Assembly: GCF_002858715.1 (NCBI RefSeq)
Contig: NZ_PJZH01000003.1
Location: forward strand, 62,001 to 126,000
Source: Chimaeribacter coloradensis
GTDB taxonomy: Bacteria > Pseudomonadota > Gammaproteobacteria > Enterobacterales > Enterobacteriaceae
DNA: 64,000 nt
Reading direction: 5' to 3'
The translations under genes and the position numbers were made by a program. The notes below the pieces were generated by a model. The model worked only from the letters and a program-made list of their open reading frames with translations. It was not told where the DNA came from and did not search any database. Positions 8,184 through 17,076 of the stretch are shown one piece after another (the first letter of the stretch is position 1; every line of letters begins with the position of its first letter).

Positions 8184-10100
8184 ATGGTGCGCTTTCCCTA
8201 TCAACGCCTGGCCCATCTGTTTGATGCGTTGCAGGATGAGATCCTGCCGCAGGAGGAGCTGGCCAAGCGGTTTGACGTCTCGACCCGCACCGTGCGGGCG
8301 GACATCACGGCATTGAATGAGATCCTGATCCGCTACGGTGCGCAGTTCGTGCATACGCGCGGCAGCGGTTACCAGTTACGGGTCGAGGACGCGGCGCTTT
8401 TCCGCGCGCTGCATCAGCCGCATGCGGCGGTGCCGAAAATCCCGCGTACGGCGGCTGACCGGGTCACCTGTCTGCTGGTGCGCTTCCTCACGTCGCCCTT
8501 TTCGCTGAAGCTTGAAGAGCTGGCGGATGCCTGGTTTGTCAGCCGTGGTACGCTGCAAAATGACATGGCCGAGGTGCGGGAGCATCTCGCCCGCTACCCG
8601 CTGACCATCGAAACCAAGCCGCGCTACGGCATGAAGCTGTTCGGCAGCGAGGTGGCGATCCGCGCCTGCCTGACCGACCTGCTGTTCCAGCGGCAGGATG
8701 AGCACAGCACCGCGCTGCTGCACACCCCGGCGGTGCTGGCCGTGGCGCAGATGCCGCTGCTGGCCGCCGCGCTGCACCAGGGGCTGACGCAGGCGGGCAT
8801 CCGCCTCACGGACGAGGGCGAGCACTACCTGACGCTCTACTGCGCGGTGGCGCTCAAACGCATCAGCGACGGCTACCCGCTCTCCGATTTCCACGCTGAC
8901 GAAGAGGATGAGCCGGTGCGGCAGGTCTCCTCCTCGCTGGCCGCGCAACTGCGCCAGTGGGCAGGCAAAGAGATCGCCGCAGCCGAAGAGGCCTACCTGC
9001 GGGTCAACATCGCGGCGCGGCGCATCCAGGCGGCGCAGCCCACGGCGATCAATGCCGATGACGAAGAGGCGCTGGTGGATTACCTGCTCTCTTACATCAA
9101 CGCCCACTACAACTACGATTTACAGGGCGATGAGCAGTTGCGCGCCGACCTGCTGACCCACATCAAAACCATGATCACGCGGGTGAAGTACCAGATCGCC
9201 ATCCCGAACCCGCTGCTGGCGAACATCAAACAGCACTACCCGATGGCCTACGACGTCACGCTGGCGGCTATCTCCAGCTGGGGGAAATACACCCCCTACA
9301 GCCTGAGCGAAAATGAGATCGGCTTTCTGGTGCTGCACATCGGCGTCGGGCTGGAGCGGCATTATGACATCGGCTACCAGCGCCACCCGCAGGTGCTGCT
9401 GGTGTGCGACACCGGCAACTCCACCATCCGCATGGTGCAGGCGCAGGTCAGCCGCAAATACCCGCAGCTGGTGATCACCCGCATCATCACGCTGCGCGAC
9501 TATGAGCAGCTCCGGCAGATCGACGAGGACTTCGTCATCTCCACCGCGCGGCTGGCGGAACGCAACAAGCCGGTGGTGGTGATGTCACCTTTCCCCACGG
9601 AGTTCCAGCTTGAGCAGCTCGGCAAGCTGGTACTGGTGGACCGCACCCGGCCCTATATGCTGGAGAAGTTTTTCGATGCCGGGCATTTCCTGATCCTCGA
9701 CCAGCCCCTGAGCCAGGAGGCACTGTTCCGCCGGGTCTGCGGGCAACTGGAGCGGGAAGGGGTGGTGGACGCGGAGTTCTACGCGTCGGTCACGGAGCGG
9801 GAGGCGATTGTCTCCACCATGCTGGGCGAGGGGATTGCGCTGCCCCACGCGCTGGGGCTGCAGGCGAAAAAAACCGTGGTGGTGACGGTGCTCTGCCCAC
9901 CGGGCATCGACTGGGGGCAGGGGGAGACGGCGCAGGTGATTTTCCTGCTGGCGATCAGCAAAGCGGATTATGAGGAGGCGATGGCGATCTACGACCTGTT
10001 CGTTACCTTTGTGCGCGAGCGCGCCGCCAGCCGGTTGCTCGGCAGCCGCGACTTTGAGAGCTTCAAAGCGATCGCCACCGAGAGCCTGAGCCGGATTTAG
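8184..10100 (+). CDS. PRD-containing transcription regulator with EIIB-like and EIIA domains (BglG/LicR type)
   Basis: This 638-residue regulator reads as follows: N-terminal winged HTH (about 5-60, TRTVRADITALNE), second Mga-like HTH (about 90-165), PRD1 (about 185-290), PRD2 (about 295-400), EIIB-like domain (about 403-490, with C408 in VLLVCDTGNST) and EIIA domain (about 535-638, with H555 in GEGIALPHALG). PRD2 keeps both histidines, H326 and H385. In PRD1 H198 is present but the second expected histidine appears to be tyrosine (YLTLYCA). It has no AAA+ domain, so it is not a sigma-54 activator like DgaR. GGAAGAGG precedes the ATG. It probably controls the cluster according to PTS phosphorylation state. 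Confidence 0.85.
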   Translation: MVRFPYQRLAHLFDALQDEILPQEELAKRFDVSTRTVRADITALNEILIRYGAQFVHTRGSGYQLRVEDAALFRALHQPHAAVPKIPRTAADRVTCLLVRFLTSPFSLKLEELADAWFVSRGTLQNDMAEVREHLARYPLTIETKPRYGMKLFGSEVAIRACLTDLLFQRQDEHSTALLHTPAVLAVAQMPLLAAALHQGLTQAGIRLTDEGEHYLTLYCAVALKRISDGYPLSDFHADEEDEPVRQVSSSLAAQLRQWAGKEIAAAEEAYLRVNIAARRIQAAQPTAINADDEEALVDYLLSYINAHYNYDLQGDEQLRADLLTHIKTMITRVKYQIAIPNPLLANIKQHYPMAYDVTLAAISSWGKYTPYSLSENEIGFLVLHIGVGLERHYDIGYQRHPQVLLVCDTGNSTIRMVQAQVSRKYPQLVITRIITLRDYEQLRQIDEDFVISTARLAERNKPVVVMSPFPTEFQLEQLGKLVLVDRTRPYMLEKFFDAGHFLILDQPLSQEALFRRVCGQLEREGVVDAEFYASVTEREAIVSTMLGEGIALPHALGLQAKKTVVVTVLCPPGIDWGQGETAQVIFLLAISKADYEEAMAIYDLFVTFVRERAASRLLGSRDFESFKAIATESLSRI

Positions 10101-10101
10101 G

Positions 10102-10374
10102 TCACTCTTCGTCGAAACCGGAGTTGAACAGTTCCACCACCGCCGCCAGCGCGTTGACCTCGTCCGGGCCGCTGGCCTCGATTTCGATGCGCTGGCCTTT
10201 GGGCGAGTCCAGCATCAGCAGGGCGATCACGCTGCTGGCCTCTGCCTCAATCCCCGCGTCGTTGCGCAGCATCACTTCGGCGTCAAAGCTCTGCACCAGC
10301 TCGAACAGCTTCATCGCCGGCCGGGCGTGCATCCCGAGCCGGTTTTTGATCTCCACCGTGTGTTTCACCGTCAT
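10102..10374 (-). CDS. npr: Phosphocarrier NPr of the nitrogen PTS
   Basis: This 90-residue HPr-like protein carries the phosphorylatable histidine at position 16 in [11 protein letters not shown]. It relays phosphate from EI-Ntr (PtsP) to EIIA-Ntr. It is the last gene of the rpoN block and overlaps rapZ by four bases. Its stop codon lies one base from the stop of the convergent PRD regulator at 10100, so there is no space for a normal terminator between them. Confidence 0.97.
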   Translation of the reverse strand: MTVKHTVEIKNRLGMHARPAMKLFELVQSFDAEVMLRNDAGIEAEASSVIALLMLDSPKGQRIEIEASGPDEVNALAAVVELFNSGFDEE

Positions 10375-11225
10375 AGTTTGCGTTTTTCCAGCGTGCGATG
10401 GCGGGACTGCACATTCTTCCCGCGGGAACGGAAATAATCTGCCAGCTGCTCAGCCACATACACCGACCGGTGTTTGCCGCCGGTACAGCCGATGGCGACG
10501 GTCAGGTAGCTGCGGTTATTGGTTTCGAGCATCGGCAGCCACTGTTCAAGGTAGCTGCGCGTCTGGTAGATGAAGTTATGCACTTCCGTATGCCGGTCAA
10601 GGAAGGCGGCGACCGGGCGATCCAGGCCGGTCATCGGGCGCAGTTTCGGGTCCCAGTGCGGGTTCGGCAGGAAACGCACGTCAAACACGTAGTCGGCATC
10701 GATCGGGATGCCGTGCTTGAACCCAAAGGACTCAAACACCATCGTCAGCTCGCGCTCACGTTTGCCCAGCAGGCGGGTGCGCAGCATCTCGGCCAGCTCA
10801 TGCACTGACATCTCCGAGGTGTCGATCAGCAGATCGGCGCGGGATCGCAGCGGTTCCAGCAGCTCGCTCTCCTCGTCAATGGCGCTCTCCAGCGACAGGT
10901 TGCGGGCGGAGAGGGGGTGCAGGCGGCGGGTGTCGCTGTAACGGCGGATCAGAGTGTTGCGGTCGGCATCAAGGAACAGCAGTTGCGGTGAAAAGCTCTC
11001 CGGCAGCTGGGACATGGCGTGCTCAAAGATTTCCGGTGTTTCCGGCATGTTGCGCACGTCAATGCTGACGGCGGCGGAGGTGTTGCGCTCCACCAGTGCA
11101 TGCGCCAGCTGCGGCAGCAGCACCACCGGCAGGTTATCGACGCAGTAAAAGCCCATATCTTCAAGCGCGCGCAAGGCAACAGATTTACCCGAACCGGAAC
11201 GGCCGCTGACTATCATCAGCACCAT
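10371..11225 (-). CDS. rapZ: RNase adapter protein RapZ
   Basis: This 284-residue protein binds the sRNA GlmZ and presents it to RNase E, thereby tuning glucosamine-6-phosphate synthase (GlmS) levels. The N-terminal Walker A motif GRSGSGKS and the C-terminal [17 protein letters not shown] region and basic tail ([15 protein letters not shown]) are intact. Its length is the same as in E. coli. It lies between ptsN and npr, the usual position. The neighbouring amino-sugar-type cluster makes its link to amino sugar control worth noting, but this gene order is ancestral for rapZ. Confidence 0.97.
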   Translation of the reverse strand: MVLMIVSGRSGSGKSVALRALEDMGFYCVDNLPVVLLPQLAHALVERNTSAAVSIDVRNMPETPEIFEHAMSQLPESFSPQLLFLDADRNTLIRRYSDTRRLHPLSARNLSLESAIDEESELLEPLRSRADLLIDTSEMSVHELAEMLRTRLLGKRERELTMVFESFGFKHGIPIDADYVFDVRFLPNPHWDPKLRPMTGLDRPVAAFLDRHTEVHNFIYQTRSYLEQWLPMLETNNRSYLTVAIGCTGGKHRSVYVAEQLADYFRSRGKNVQSRHRTLEKRKL

Positions 11226-11296
11226 GTGTCACTCCCCCTGGCAATTCACTCTTAGCATGTTTTTGACCAGCGCCGGGGGTCAGCCCGGCCCGCCGG

Positions 11297-11761
11297 CTAT
11301 TCAGTAATGATCTGGTACAGCTCTTCGTCACTCTGGGCGGCGCGCAACCGGCGGCAGACGTTTTTGTCCGCCAGCCGTTTTGCCACCAGCGACAGGGTGT
11401 GTAAGTGGGTTTTGCATTGGTCGGCCGGCACCAGCAGCGCAAACAGCAGGTCAACCGGCTGGTTGTCGATGGCGTCAAACGGGATCGGCTGATCCAGGCG
11501 GATGAACACGCCCACCGCGCGCAGCGTGTCCTCTTCCAGCTTGCCGTGAGGAATCGCAATGCCGCTGCCGATGCCGGTACTGCCCATCCGCTCGCGGGTC
11601 AGCACCGCTTCAAACACCACCTGCGGGGGCAGGCTGAGCTGCTTGGCGGCCAGTTCGCTGACGATTTCCAGGGCGCGTTTCTTGCTGGAGCAGTGGACGC
11701 CGCTTTTGGTGCACTCTGCGCTGAGCACAGTGCTTAACTGCATAACAGTATCGTTTATCAT
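11297..11761 (-). CDS. ptsN: Nitrogen-PTS EIIA component PtsN
   Basis: This EIIA-Ntr protein has the active-site histidine in GSGIAIPHGKLEED. It is the phosphoryl acceptor from NPr and regulates potassium transport, the phosphate response and other systems in enterics. I chose ATG 11761 (MINDTVMQLSTVL, 154 residues), which aligns with E. coli MTNNDTTLQLSSVL; a GTG at 11773 would add four residues. The protein stops at QIITE, about nine residues shorter than E. coli PtsN, outside the catalytic core. Confidence 0.95.
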   Translation of the reverse strand: MINDTVMQLSTVLSAECTKSGVHCSSKKRALEIVSELAAKQLSLPPQVVFEAVLTRERMGSTGIGSGIAIPHGKLEEDTLRAVGVFIRLDQPIPFDAIDNQPVDLLFALLVPADQCKTHLHTLSLVAKRLADKNVCRRLRAAQSDEELYQIITE

Positions 11762-11789
11762 CTCATCTTTCACTTAAGCGCCCGGGTCA

Positions 11790-11843
11790 CGCCTGATGGC
11801 TTATCGGCCCGTTACCCCGGGGCAACGAGCCGATTGTCAGGCG
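11790..11843. other. Long imperfect inverted repeat between hpf and ptsN
   Basis: The left part CGCCTGA, ATCGGC, CGTT and CCCC pairs in order with GGGG, AACG, GCCGAT and TCAGGCG, giving about 21 base pairs with an internal bulge and almost no loop. It falls in the 109-base gap between hpf and ptsN and would fold in the minus-strand mRNA. No T-tract follows, so it is more likely a processing or stability element than a terminator. Confidence 0.55.
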
Positions 11844-11870
11844 ATGTAGCGCAACTGGCTACAGTGAGTT

Positions 11871-12158
11871 TCAGTGCTGTTTTAGCTTGTCTTTGTGTTT
11901 ATTCAGCTGCCGTGACAGCTTGTCGATCAGGCCGTCAATGGCCGCGTACATGTCTTCATGTTCCGAGGTGGCGTGCAACTCGCCTCCATTCACGTGCACC
12001 GTTGCTTCGGCAATTTTGTGCACTTTTTCCATGCTGAGTATCACATGAACCTGATTGATCCTGTCGAAAAATTGCTCAAGTTTGGCAAATTTCTGGGTGA
12101 CAAAATCGCGCAGGGGGTCGGTGATTTCAACGTGGTGTCCGGTGATGTTGAGCTGCAT
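11871..12158 (-). CDS. hpf: Ribosome hibernation promoting factor HPF
   Basis: This 95-residue short-form HPF binds in the 30S decoding channel in stationary phase and promotes 100S dimer formation together with RMF. The sequence begins MQLNITGHHVEITDPLRDFV and keeps the typical basic C-terminus QLNKHKDKLKQH. It lies directly downstream of rpoN with a 23-base gap, as in other enterics, and is likely cotranscribed with it. Confidence 0.97.
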   Translation of the reverse strand: MQLNITGHHVEITDPLRDFVTQKFAKLEQFFDRINQVHVILSMEKVHKIAEATVHVNGGELHATSEHEDMYAAIDGLIDKLSRQLNKHKDKLKQH

Positions 12159-12181
12159 AATGTCTTCCTTCTCTGTTTAGG

Positions 12182-13615
12182 TCAAACCAGTTGTTTGCGT
12201 TGGTTCGACGGCGGGATGGACAAAGACTCTCGGTATTTTGCCACAGTACGCCGGGCAACCATGATGCCCTGGTCGGCGAGCAGGGTCGCCAGCTTGCTGT
12301 CGCTCAGAGGTTTCGCGGGGTTTTCTGCCGCAATTAATTTCTTCACCAGGGCGCGGATGGCGGTAGAGGAGGCCTCGCCGCCGCTGTCCGTGCTGACATG
12401 GCTTGAGAAGAAATACTTCAGTTCAAAAATGCCGCGCGGGCTGTGCAGGAACTTCTGCGTGGTCACGCGGGAAATGGTGGATTCATGCATATCGACAGCC
12501 TGGGCGATGTCCGCCAGCACCATCGGTTTCATGTACTCCTCACCTTTCTCAAAGAAGGCCTGCTGCTGCTCCACGATGCAGCGCGTGACCTTCAGCAGCG
12601 TCTCGTTGCGGCTCTCCAGGCTCTTGATCAGCCATTTGGCCTCCTGGAGGTTGCTGCGGATAAACTGGCCGTCGCTGTCGTTGCGGGCAGACCCGCCGAG
12701 CGCGGCGTACTGCTGGTTAATCTTGAGCCGCGGCACGCTGTCCGCGTTCAGCTCCACTGCCCAGACGCCCTGATGCTTGCGCACCAGCACATCGGGGATC
12801 ACATACTCCGATTCGCCGGTATTGATCGACTGGCCGGGACGCGGGTCCAGCGACTGAATCAGCTGCATCGCTCCCTTAAGTGTATCCTCTTTTAGCCGGG
12901 TCGAGCGCATTAAGCTCCGGAAGTCGTGGTTGCCGAGCAGGTCAAGGTGTTCGCTGACAATCAGTTTCGCCTCCGCCAGATAGGGCAGGCCGGGCACAAA
13001 CTGCGACAGCTGGATCAGCAGGCAGTCGCGCAGGTCCCGCGCCGCCACGCCGATCGGGTCGAAGCGCTGCACCCGCTTCAGCACCGCTTCCACCTCGTCC
13101 ATGGTGACGTTGTCGTCGCCGATGCTCTCGAGGATCTCATCCAGCGAGGCGGTGAGGTAGCCGGTGTTGTCCACTGCGTCCACAATCGAGGTGGCGATGG
13201 CGGCGTCGGTGTCGGAGAAGGGGGTCAAATCCACCTGCCACATCAGGTAATCCTGCAGCGTCTGGGTGGTTTCGCCCTGGTAGACCGGCAGCTCGTCGTC
13301 GCTGTAGTCGGTGCCGGTGCCGGACGGGGTGCCGGCGGTGTAGATCTCATCCCAGGTGGCATCCAGCGGCAGCTCCTCGGGCATATCCTTCTGCTCCAGG
13401 GCCTCGCGGGTGTCGAGGGCCTCGCTGTCGTTGCTCTCTTTGGCGTCGATCTCGTCGTGGATGTCCGTCTGTTCCAGCAGCGGGTTGCTCTCTAATGCCA
13501 GTTGGATCTCCTGCTGCAGTTCAAGCGTGGAGAGCTGCAACAGGCGGATCGCCTGCTGGAGCTGGGGGGTCATGGCCAGTTGCTGGCTAAGCCTGAGTTG
13601 CAAACCTTGCTTCAT
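12182..13615 (-). CDS. rpoN: RNA polymerase sigma-54 factor RpoN
   Basis: This 477-residue sigma factor has all expected regions. The glutamine- and leucine-rich activator-interacting region I is at 1-50 ([20 protein letters not shown]), followed by an acidic region II rich in D and E (about 50-120), the core-binding region, an HTH, and the RpoN box [10 protein letters not shown] near the C-terminus, which reads the -24 element. It reads promoters for nitrogen and related functions through AAA+ activators. The gene sits between lptB and hpf in the usual order. Confidence 0.98.
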   Translation of the reverse strand: MKQGLQLRLSQQLAMTPQLQQAIRLLQLSTLELQQEIQLALESNPLLEQTDIHDEIDAKESNDSEALDTREALEQKDMPEELPLDATWDEIYTAGTPSGTGTDYSDDELPVYQGETTQTLQDYLMWQVDLTPFSDTDAAIATSIVDAVDNTGYLTASLDEILESIGDDNVTMDEVEAVLKRVQRFDPIGVAARDLRDCLLIQLSQFVPGLPYLAEAKLIVSEHLDLLGNHDFRSLMRSTRLKEDTLKGAMQLIQSLDPRPGQSINTGESEYVIPDVLVRKHQGVWAVELNADSVPRLKINQQYAALGGSARNDSDGQFIRSNLQEAKWLIKSLESRNETLLKVTRCIVEQQQAFFEKGEEYMKPMVLADIAQAVDMHESTISRVTTQKFLHSPRGIFELKYFFSSHVSTDSGGEASSTAIRALVKKLIAAENPAKPLSDSKLATLLADQGIMVARRTVAKYRESLSIPPSNQRKQLV

Positions 13616-13662
13616 AGAATGGATTCAATGTCCTTACGGGTAACGGCGCCGGCCGGTGCCGG

Positions 13663-14388
13663 TCAGAGGCGGAACTCTTCGCCCAGGTAGACGCGTTTGA
13701 CCTGTTCGTCAGCCAGAATATCGCTGGGTGAGCCGTGGGCGATCAGACGCCCCTGGCTGACGATATAGGCGCGCTCGCACACATCGAGGGTTTCCCGCAC
13801 GTTGTGGTCGGTAATCAGCACGCCCAGGCCGCTGTCACGCAGATGTTCAATGATTTTTTTAATGTCGATCACCGAGATCGGGTCAACCCCGGCGAAAGGC
13901 TCATCCAGCAGGATGAATTTCGGGTTGGCGGCCAGCGCGCGGGCTATCTCCACGCGGCGGCGCTCCCCGCCGGAGAGCGCCTGGCCGAGGCTGTCGCGCA
14001 GGTGGGTGATGTGGAACTCCGCCATCAGCTCCTCGGCGCGGTCACGGCGCTGCTCGCTGGTGAGGTCGTCCCGGATCTCCAGCACCGCCATCAGGTTGTT
14101 GTAGACGCTGAGGCGGCGGAAGATCGAGGCCTCCTGCGGCAGGTAGCCGATGCCGCGGCGCGCCCGCGCGTGCAGCGGCAGCAGGCTGATGTCCTCATCG
14201 TCGATGACGATGCGCCCGGCATCCCGCTGGACGATGCCCACCACCATGTAGAAGGTGGTGGTCTTGCCGGCCCCGTTCGGGCCGAGCAGCCCGACAATCT
14301 CACCGGAGTTCACCGTCAGGCTGACATCCTCCACCACTTTACGGTTTTTGTATGCTTTGGCGAGTTTTTCTGCGATTAAGGTGGCCAT
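13663..14388 (-). CDS. lptB: LPS export ABC transporter ATP-binding protein LptB
   Basis: This 241-residue ABC ATPase powers LPS extraction from the inner membrane through LptFG. The Walker A motif [11 protein letters not shown], the signature LSGGERRR, the Walker B segment [13 protein letters not shown] and the switch histidine in [10 protein letters not shown] are all present. It follows lptA with a six-base gap and precedes rpoN. Length and motifs are normal. Confidence 0.98.
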   Translation of the reverse strand: MATLIAEKLAKAYKNRKVVEDVSLTVNSGEIVGLLGPNGAGKTTTFYMVVGIVQRDAGRIVIDDEDISLLPLHARARRGIGYLPQEASIFRRLSVYNNLMAVLEIRDDLTSEQRRDRAEELMAEFHITHLRDSLGQALSGGERRRVEIARALAANPKFILLDEPFAGVDPISVIDIKKIIEHLRDSGLGVLITDHNVRETLDVCERAYIVSQGRLIAHGSPSDILADEQVKRVYLGEEFRL

Positions 14389-14394
14389 AAATAA

Positions 14395-14946
14395 TCAGTT
14401 GCTCTTCTTCTGTGCGCCGGACGTGTTGCCCTTGTCCTGAAGTTGCGTCGGGATTAACACAGTGGTAACACGTTTGCCCTCATCACTGAAGGCCTCCATC
14501 TGCTGTTTTTGCACCAGATAGGTGATGCGGTCGCCTTTCACGTTGCTGTCGAGCTGCTCCAGATAGGCGTTGCCGGTCAGGGTGACGAAGTCATTCGCCA
14601 GCTCGTAACGCATCTTCTGGGAGCGGCCCTTCACCGGTTTGCCGTTCTCCTGTAACTGGTAGAAGGTCACCGGGTTGCCGTAGGCTTCGATCACCTCTTT
14701 GCCCTGCTGGCCCTGCGGGCGGATCACCACCACCTTGTCGGCTTTGATCTCAATGCTGCCCTGTTTGGCCACCACGTTGCCGGTAAAGGTCACGGTGTTG
14801 CCTTCCATGTCCAGCGCCTGCTGCGCGGAGTCGATATGGATAGGCTGGCTGGTGTCATCTTTCAGCGCAAAGGCCGGCACGCTCACAGCCAGAAGCGAAC
14901 TGACCATCAGCAGGTTACGGAGCGGGGGTTGAATTCTGGATTTCAT
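14395..14946 (-). CDS. lptA: LPS export periplasmic bridge protein LptA
   Basis: This 183-residue protein starts with a signal peptide (LLMVSSLLAVSVPAFA) and then an OstA-like beta-jellyroll domain. It oligomerises between LptC and LptD to form the periplasmic LPS bridge. The start lies 32 bases inside the end of lptC, an overlap typical of this operon and a sign of coupled translation. Confidence 0.96.
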   Translation of the reverse strand: MKSRIQPPLRNLLMVSSLLAVSVPAFALKDDTSQPIHIDSAQQALDMEGNTVTFTGNVVAKQGSIEIKADKVVVIRPQGQQGKEVIEAYGNPVTFYQLQENGKPVKGRSQKMRYELANDFVTLTGNAYLEQLDSNVKGDRITYLVQKQQMEAFSDEGKRVTTVLIPTQLQDKGNTSGAQKKSN

Positions 14947-15493
14947 AGTAGGTGTTTACCTTTTCGATCAGCTGTGCTGTTTTATTCCGCAAATTGCCGC
15001 GCATTTTCAATCCTTTGGAGGTGAAGGCCGCCCCGTAGAGGGTTACTTCATCATCCGAGGAGACATCCTGGGTCACCAGGTTCACCTGGGCATTGTCCGT
15101 GTTGATCCGCTGTAATTGCGAGGTGGTGGTCAGGCTGGTGACCTCAACATGGCCGTACAGGTAGAGCATCCGGTCTTTGGTTAGCTTGGCACGATCGGCG
15201 CGAACCGACCAGGTCGGCACGGTGTTGGCGTCATAGAGCGTCATCACCGGCGTGGTGAACCAGCTCAGTTCTTCCGTTGTATAGTATTTGACCTCGTCCG
15301 CCACCAGTTTGTAGTTCAGTTTGCCGGTCGGGTCGTAGACCACGGTCACGGTGTGCTGGCTCTGGTAGGTCGGGTCCTGGGTGTTGAGGGCTGACGGGGC
15401 CGCGTCGTCATCGGAGTCGGCCAGGTTGAGGCCGATCAGGATCAGGGCGGCGAGGCCCAGCAGCAGGGTGAGCCACAGTTTTGGTCTGCTCAT
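14915..15493 (-). CDS. lptC: LPS export protein LptC
   Basis: This 192-residue protein has one N-terminal membrane anchor (residues about 5-25, LWLTLLLGLAALILIGLNL) and a periplasmic jellyroll. It receives LPS from LptBFG and passes it to LptA. The start overlaps the end of kdsC in ATGA. Sequence segments such as DEVTLYGAAFTSKGLKMRGNL are typical of the family. Confidence 0.96.
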   Translation of the reverse strand: MSRPKLWLTLLLGLAALILIGLNLADSDDDAAPSALNTQDPTYQSQHTVTVVYDPTGKLNYKLVADEVKYYTTEELSWFTTPVMTLYDANTVPTWSVRADRAKLTKDRMLYLYGHVEVTSLTTTSQLQRINTDNAQVNLVTQDVSSDDEVTLYGAAFTSKGLKMRGNLRNKTAQLIEKVNTYYEIQNSTPAP

Positions 15494-16056
15494 ATGGAAA
15501 GCCCCCTGGCATCCTCCAGCTTGCCCTGCGCCAGCAAAATCAGGTCACACAGTTCGCGCACCGCCCCTTTGCCGCCGCTGATGCGGGTGGTGTAGTGGGC
15601 GCGCGGCAGCAGCATCGGGTGGGCATCTGCCACGGCCACCGACAGCCCCACTTCCGCCATCACCGGCCAGTCGATCAGGTCATCGCCGATGTAGGCGACC
15701 TGCTCAGGCCGCAGCGCCAGTTTTTCCAGCAGTGCGCGGAACGCCAGCAGCTTGTCGGACTGGCCCTGATAGAGGTGGCGGATGCCGAGGGTGGCCGCGC
15801 GGTCTTCCAGCAGCTTCGCCGAGCGGCCGGTAATAATGGCGACGTCCACATCGGAGGTCAGCAGGCAGCGGATGCCGTAGCCGTCGCGCACGTTGAAGGC
15901 CTTCAGCTCTTCGCCGTGGTTGCCCATGTAGATCAGGCCGTCGGACATCACGCCATCCACGTCACAAATCAGCAGGCGAATCTGTTGCGCCCGTTCCAGT
16001 ACTGCGGCACTGACCGGGCCGTAACAGGTATTCACCGTTGCTGTAGTCTCACTCAT
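15490..16056 (-). CDS. kdsC: 3-deoxy-manno-octulosonate-8-phosphatase KdsC
   Basis: This 188-residue HAD-family phosphatase removes phosphate from KDO-8-phosphate in the KDO pathway. The nucleophile motif is LLICDVDGVMSDG; the distal aspartates are in AYIGDDLIDWPVM. It is a short C0-type HAD enzyme that functions as a tetramer in known cases. It follows kdsD by 15 bases, so two steps of KDO synthesis are encoded side by side, upstream of LPS export genes. Confidence 0.97.
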   Translation of the reverse strand: MSETTATVNTCYGPVSAAVLERAQQIRLLICDVDGVMSDGLIYMGNHGEELKAFNVRDGYGIRCLLTSDVDVAIITGRSAKLLEDRAATLGIRHLYQGQSDKLLAFRALLEKLALRPEQVAYIGDDLIDWPVMAEVGLSVAVADAHPMLLPRAHYTTRISGGKGAVRELCDLILLAQGKLEDARGLSI

Positions 16057-16071
16057 TTACCCTTTCCTTCA

Positions 16072-17058
16072 TTAAACTACGCCAGCGCGCAGCATGTCAT
16101 GCATATGTACCACACCAAGCAACTGGTCGCCATCGGCAACCATCAGGGCAGTAATATGCCGGGATTGCATGGTATTCAGGGCATCCACCGCCAGGGTGCC
16201 GGGGCGGACCCGCAGGCCGCCGGGCGTCATCACATCGGCGATGCGCGCCTGGTTGAAGTCGATGCCCATATCAATAATGCGGCGCAGGTCGCCGTCGGTG
16301 AAGACGCCTTCGATTTTCATCAGGTCGTCACAGATTACCGTCATGCCGAGGTTTTTGCGCGTAATCTCCAGCAGCGCGTCGCGCAGCGTGGCGTCCCGGC
16401 TGACGTGGGGGATCTCACTGCCGCTGTGCATAATATCACTGACGTGCAGCAGCAGTTTGCGGCCCAGTGCGCCGCCGGGGTGGGAGAGGGCGAAATCCTC
16501 TTTGGTGAACCCGCGCGCCTCCAGCAGCGCCACGGCCAGGGCATCGCCCATCACCAGCGCCGCGGTGGTGCTGCTGGTGGGGGCCAGCCCCAGCGGGCAG
16601 GCCTCCTGCGGCACATGCACGCAGAGGTGGAGGTCTGCCGCCCGGCCCATGGCGCTTTCCGGGTTGCCGGTCATACAGATCAGCGGCACCTGCAGCCGTT
16701 TCAGCACCGGCACCAGCGCCAGAATCTCATTGGACTCGCCGGAGTTGGAGAGGGCAAGCACCACATCCTGCGCGCTGACCATGCCGAGGTCACCGTGGCT
16801 CGCCTCGCCGGGGTGGACGAAAAAGGCCGGCGTGCCGGTGCTGGCGAAGGTGGCCGCCAGCTTGCGGCCGATGTGGCCGGATTTACCCATGCCCATCACC
16901 ACCACTTTACCGGGGCAGGTGAACATCATCTCGCAGGCGCGGGTGAAGTGGTGGTTGATGTACTGGTCAAGCTGGGCCAGCCCCTCCCGCTCAATGCGCA
17001 GCACAGTTTTGCCGGCCTGCTCAAAGTTGAAACCGGGGTGGAGTTCAAAATTCGCCAT
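16072..17058 (-). CDS. kdsD: Arabinose-5-phosphate isomerase KdsD
   Basis: This 328-residue enzyme interconverts ribulose-5-phosphate and arabinose-5-phosphate, the first step toward KDO. It has an N-terminal SIS domain (VVVMGMGKSGHIGRK, SNSGESNEI) and two C-terminal CBS domains (VFTDGDLRRI, HITALMVADGDQLLGVVHMHD). Its length equals that of E. coli KdsD. It follows yrbG with an 18-base gap. Confidence 0.97.
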   Translation of the reverse strand: MANFELHPGFNFEQAGKTVLRIEREGLAQLDQYINHHFTRACEMMFTCPGKVVVMGMGKSGHIGRKLAATFASTGTPAFFVHPGEASHGDLGMVSAQDVVLALSNSGESNEILALVPVLKRLQVPLICMTGNPESAMGRAADLHLCVHVPQEACPLGLAPTSSTTAALVMGDALAVALLEARGFTKEDFALSHPGGALGRKLLLHVSDIMHSGSEIPHVSRDATLRDALLEITRKNLGMTVICDDLMKIEGVFTDGDLRRIIDMGIDFNQARIADVMTPGGLRVRPGTLAVDALNTMQSRHITALMVADGDQLLGVVHMHDMLRAGVV

Positions 17059-17076
17059 GATGGTATCCTGACTGTT

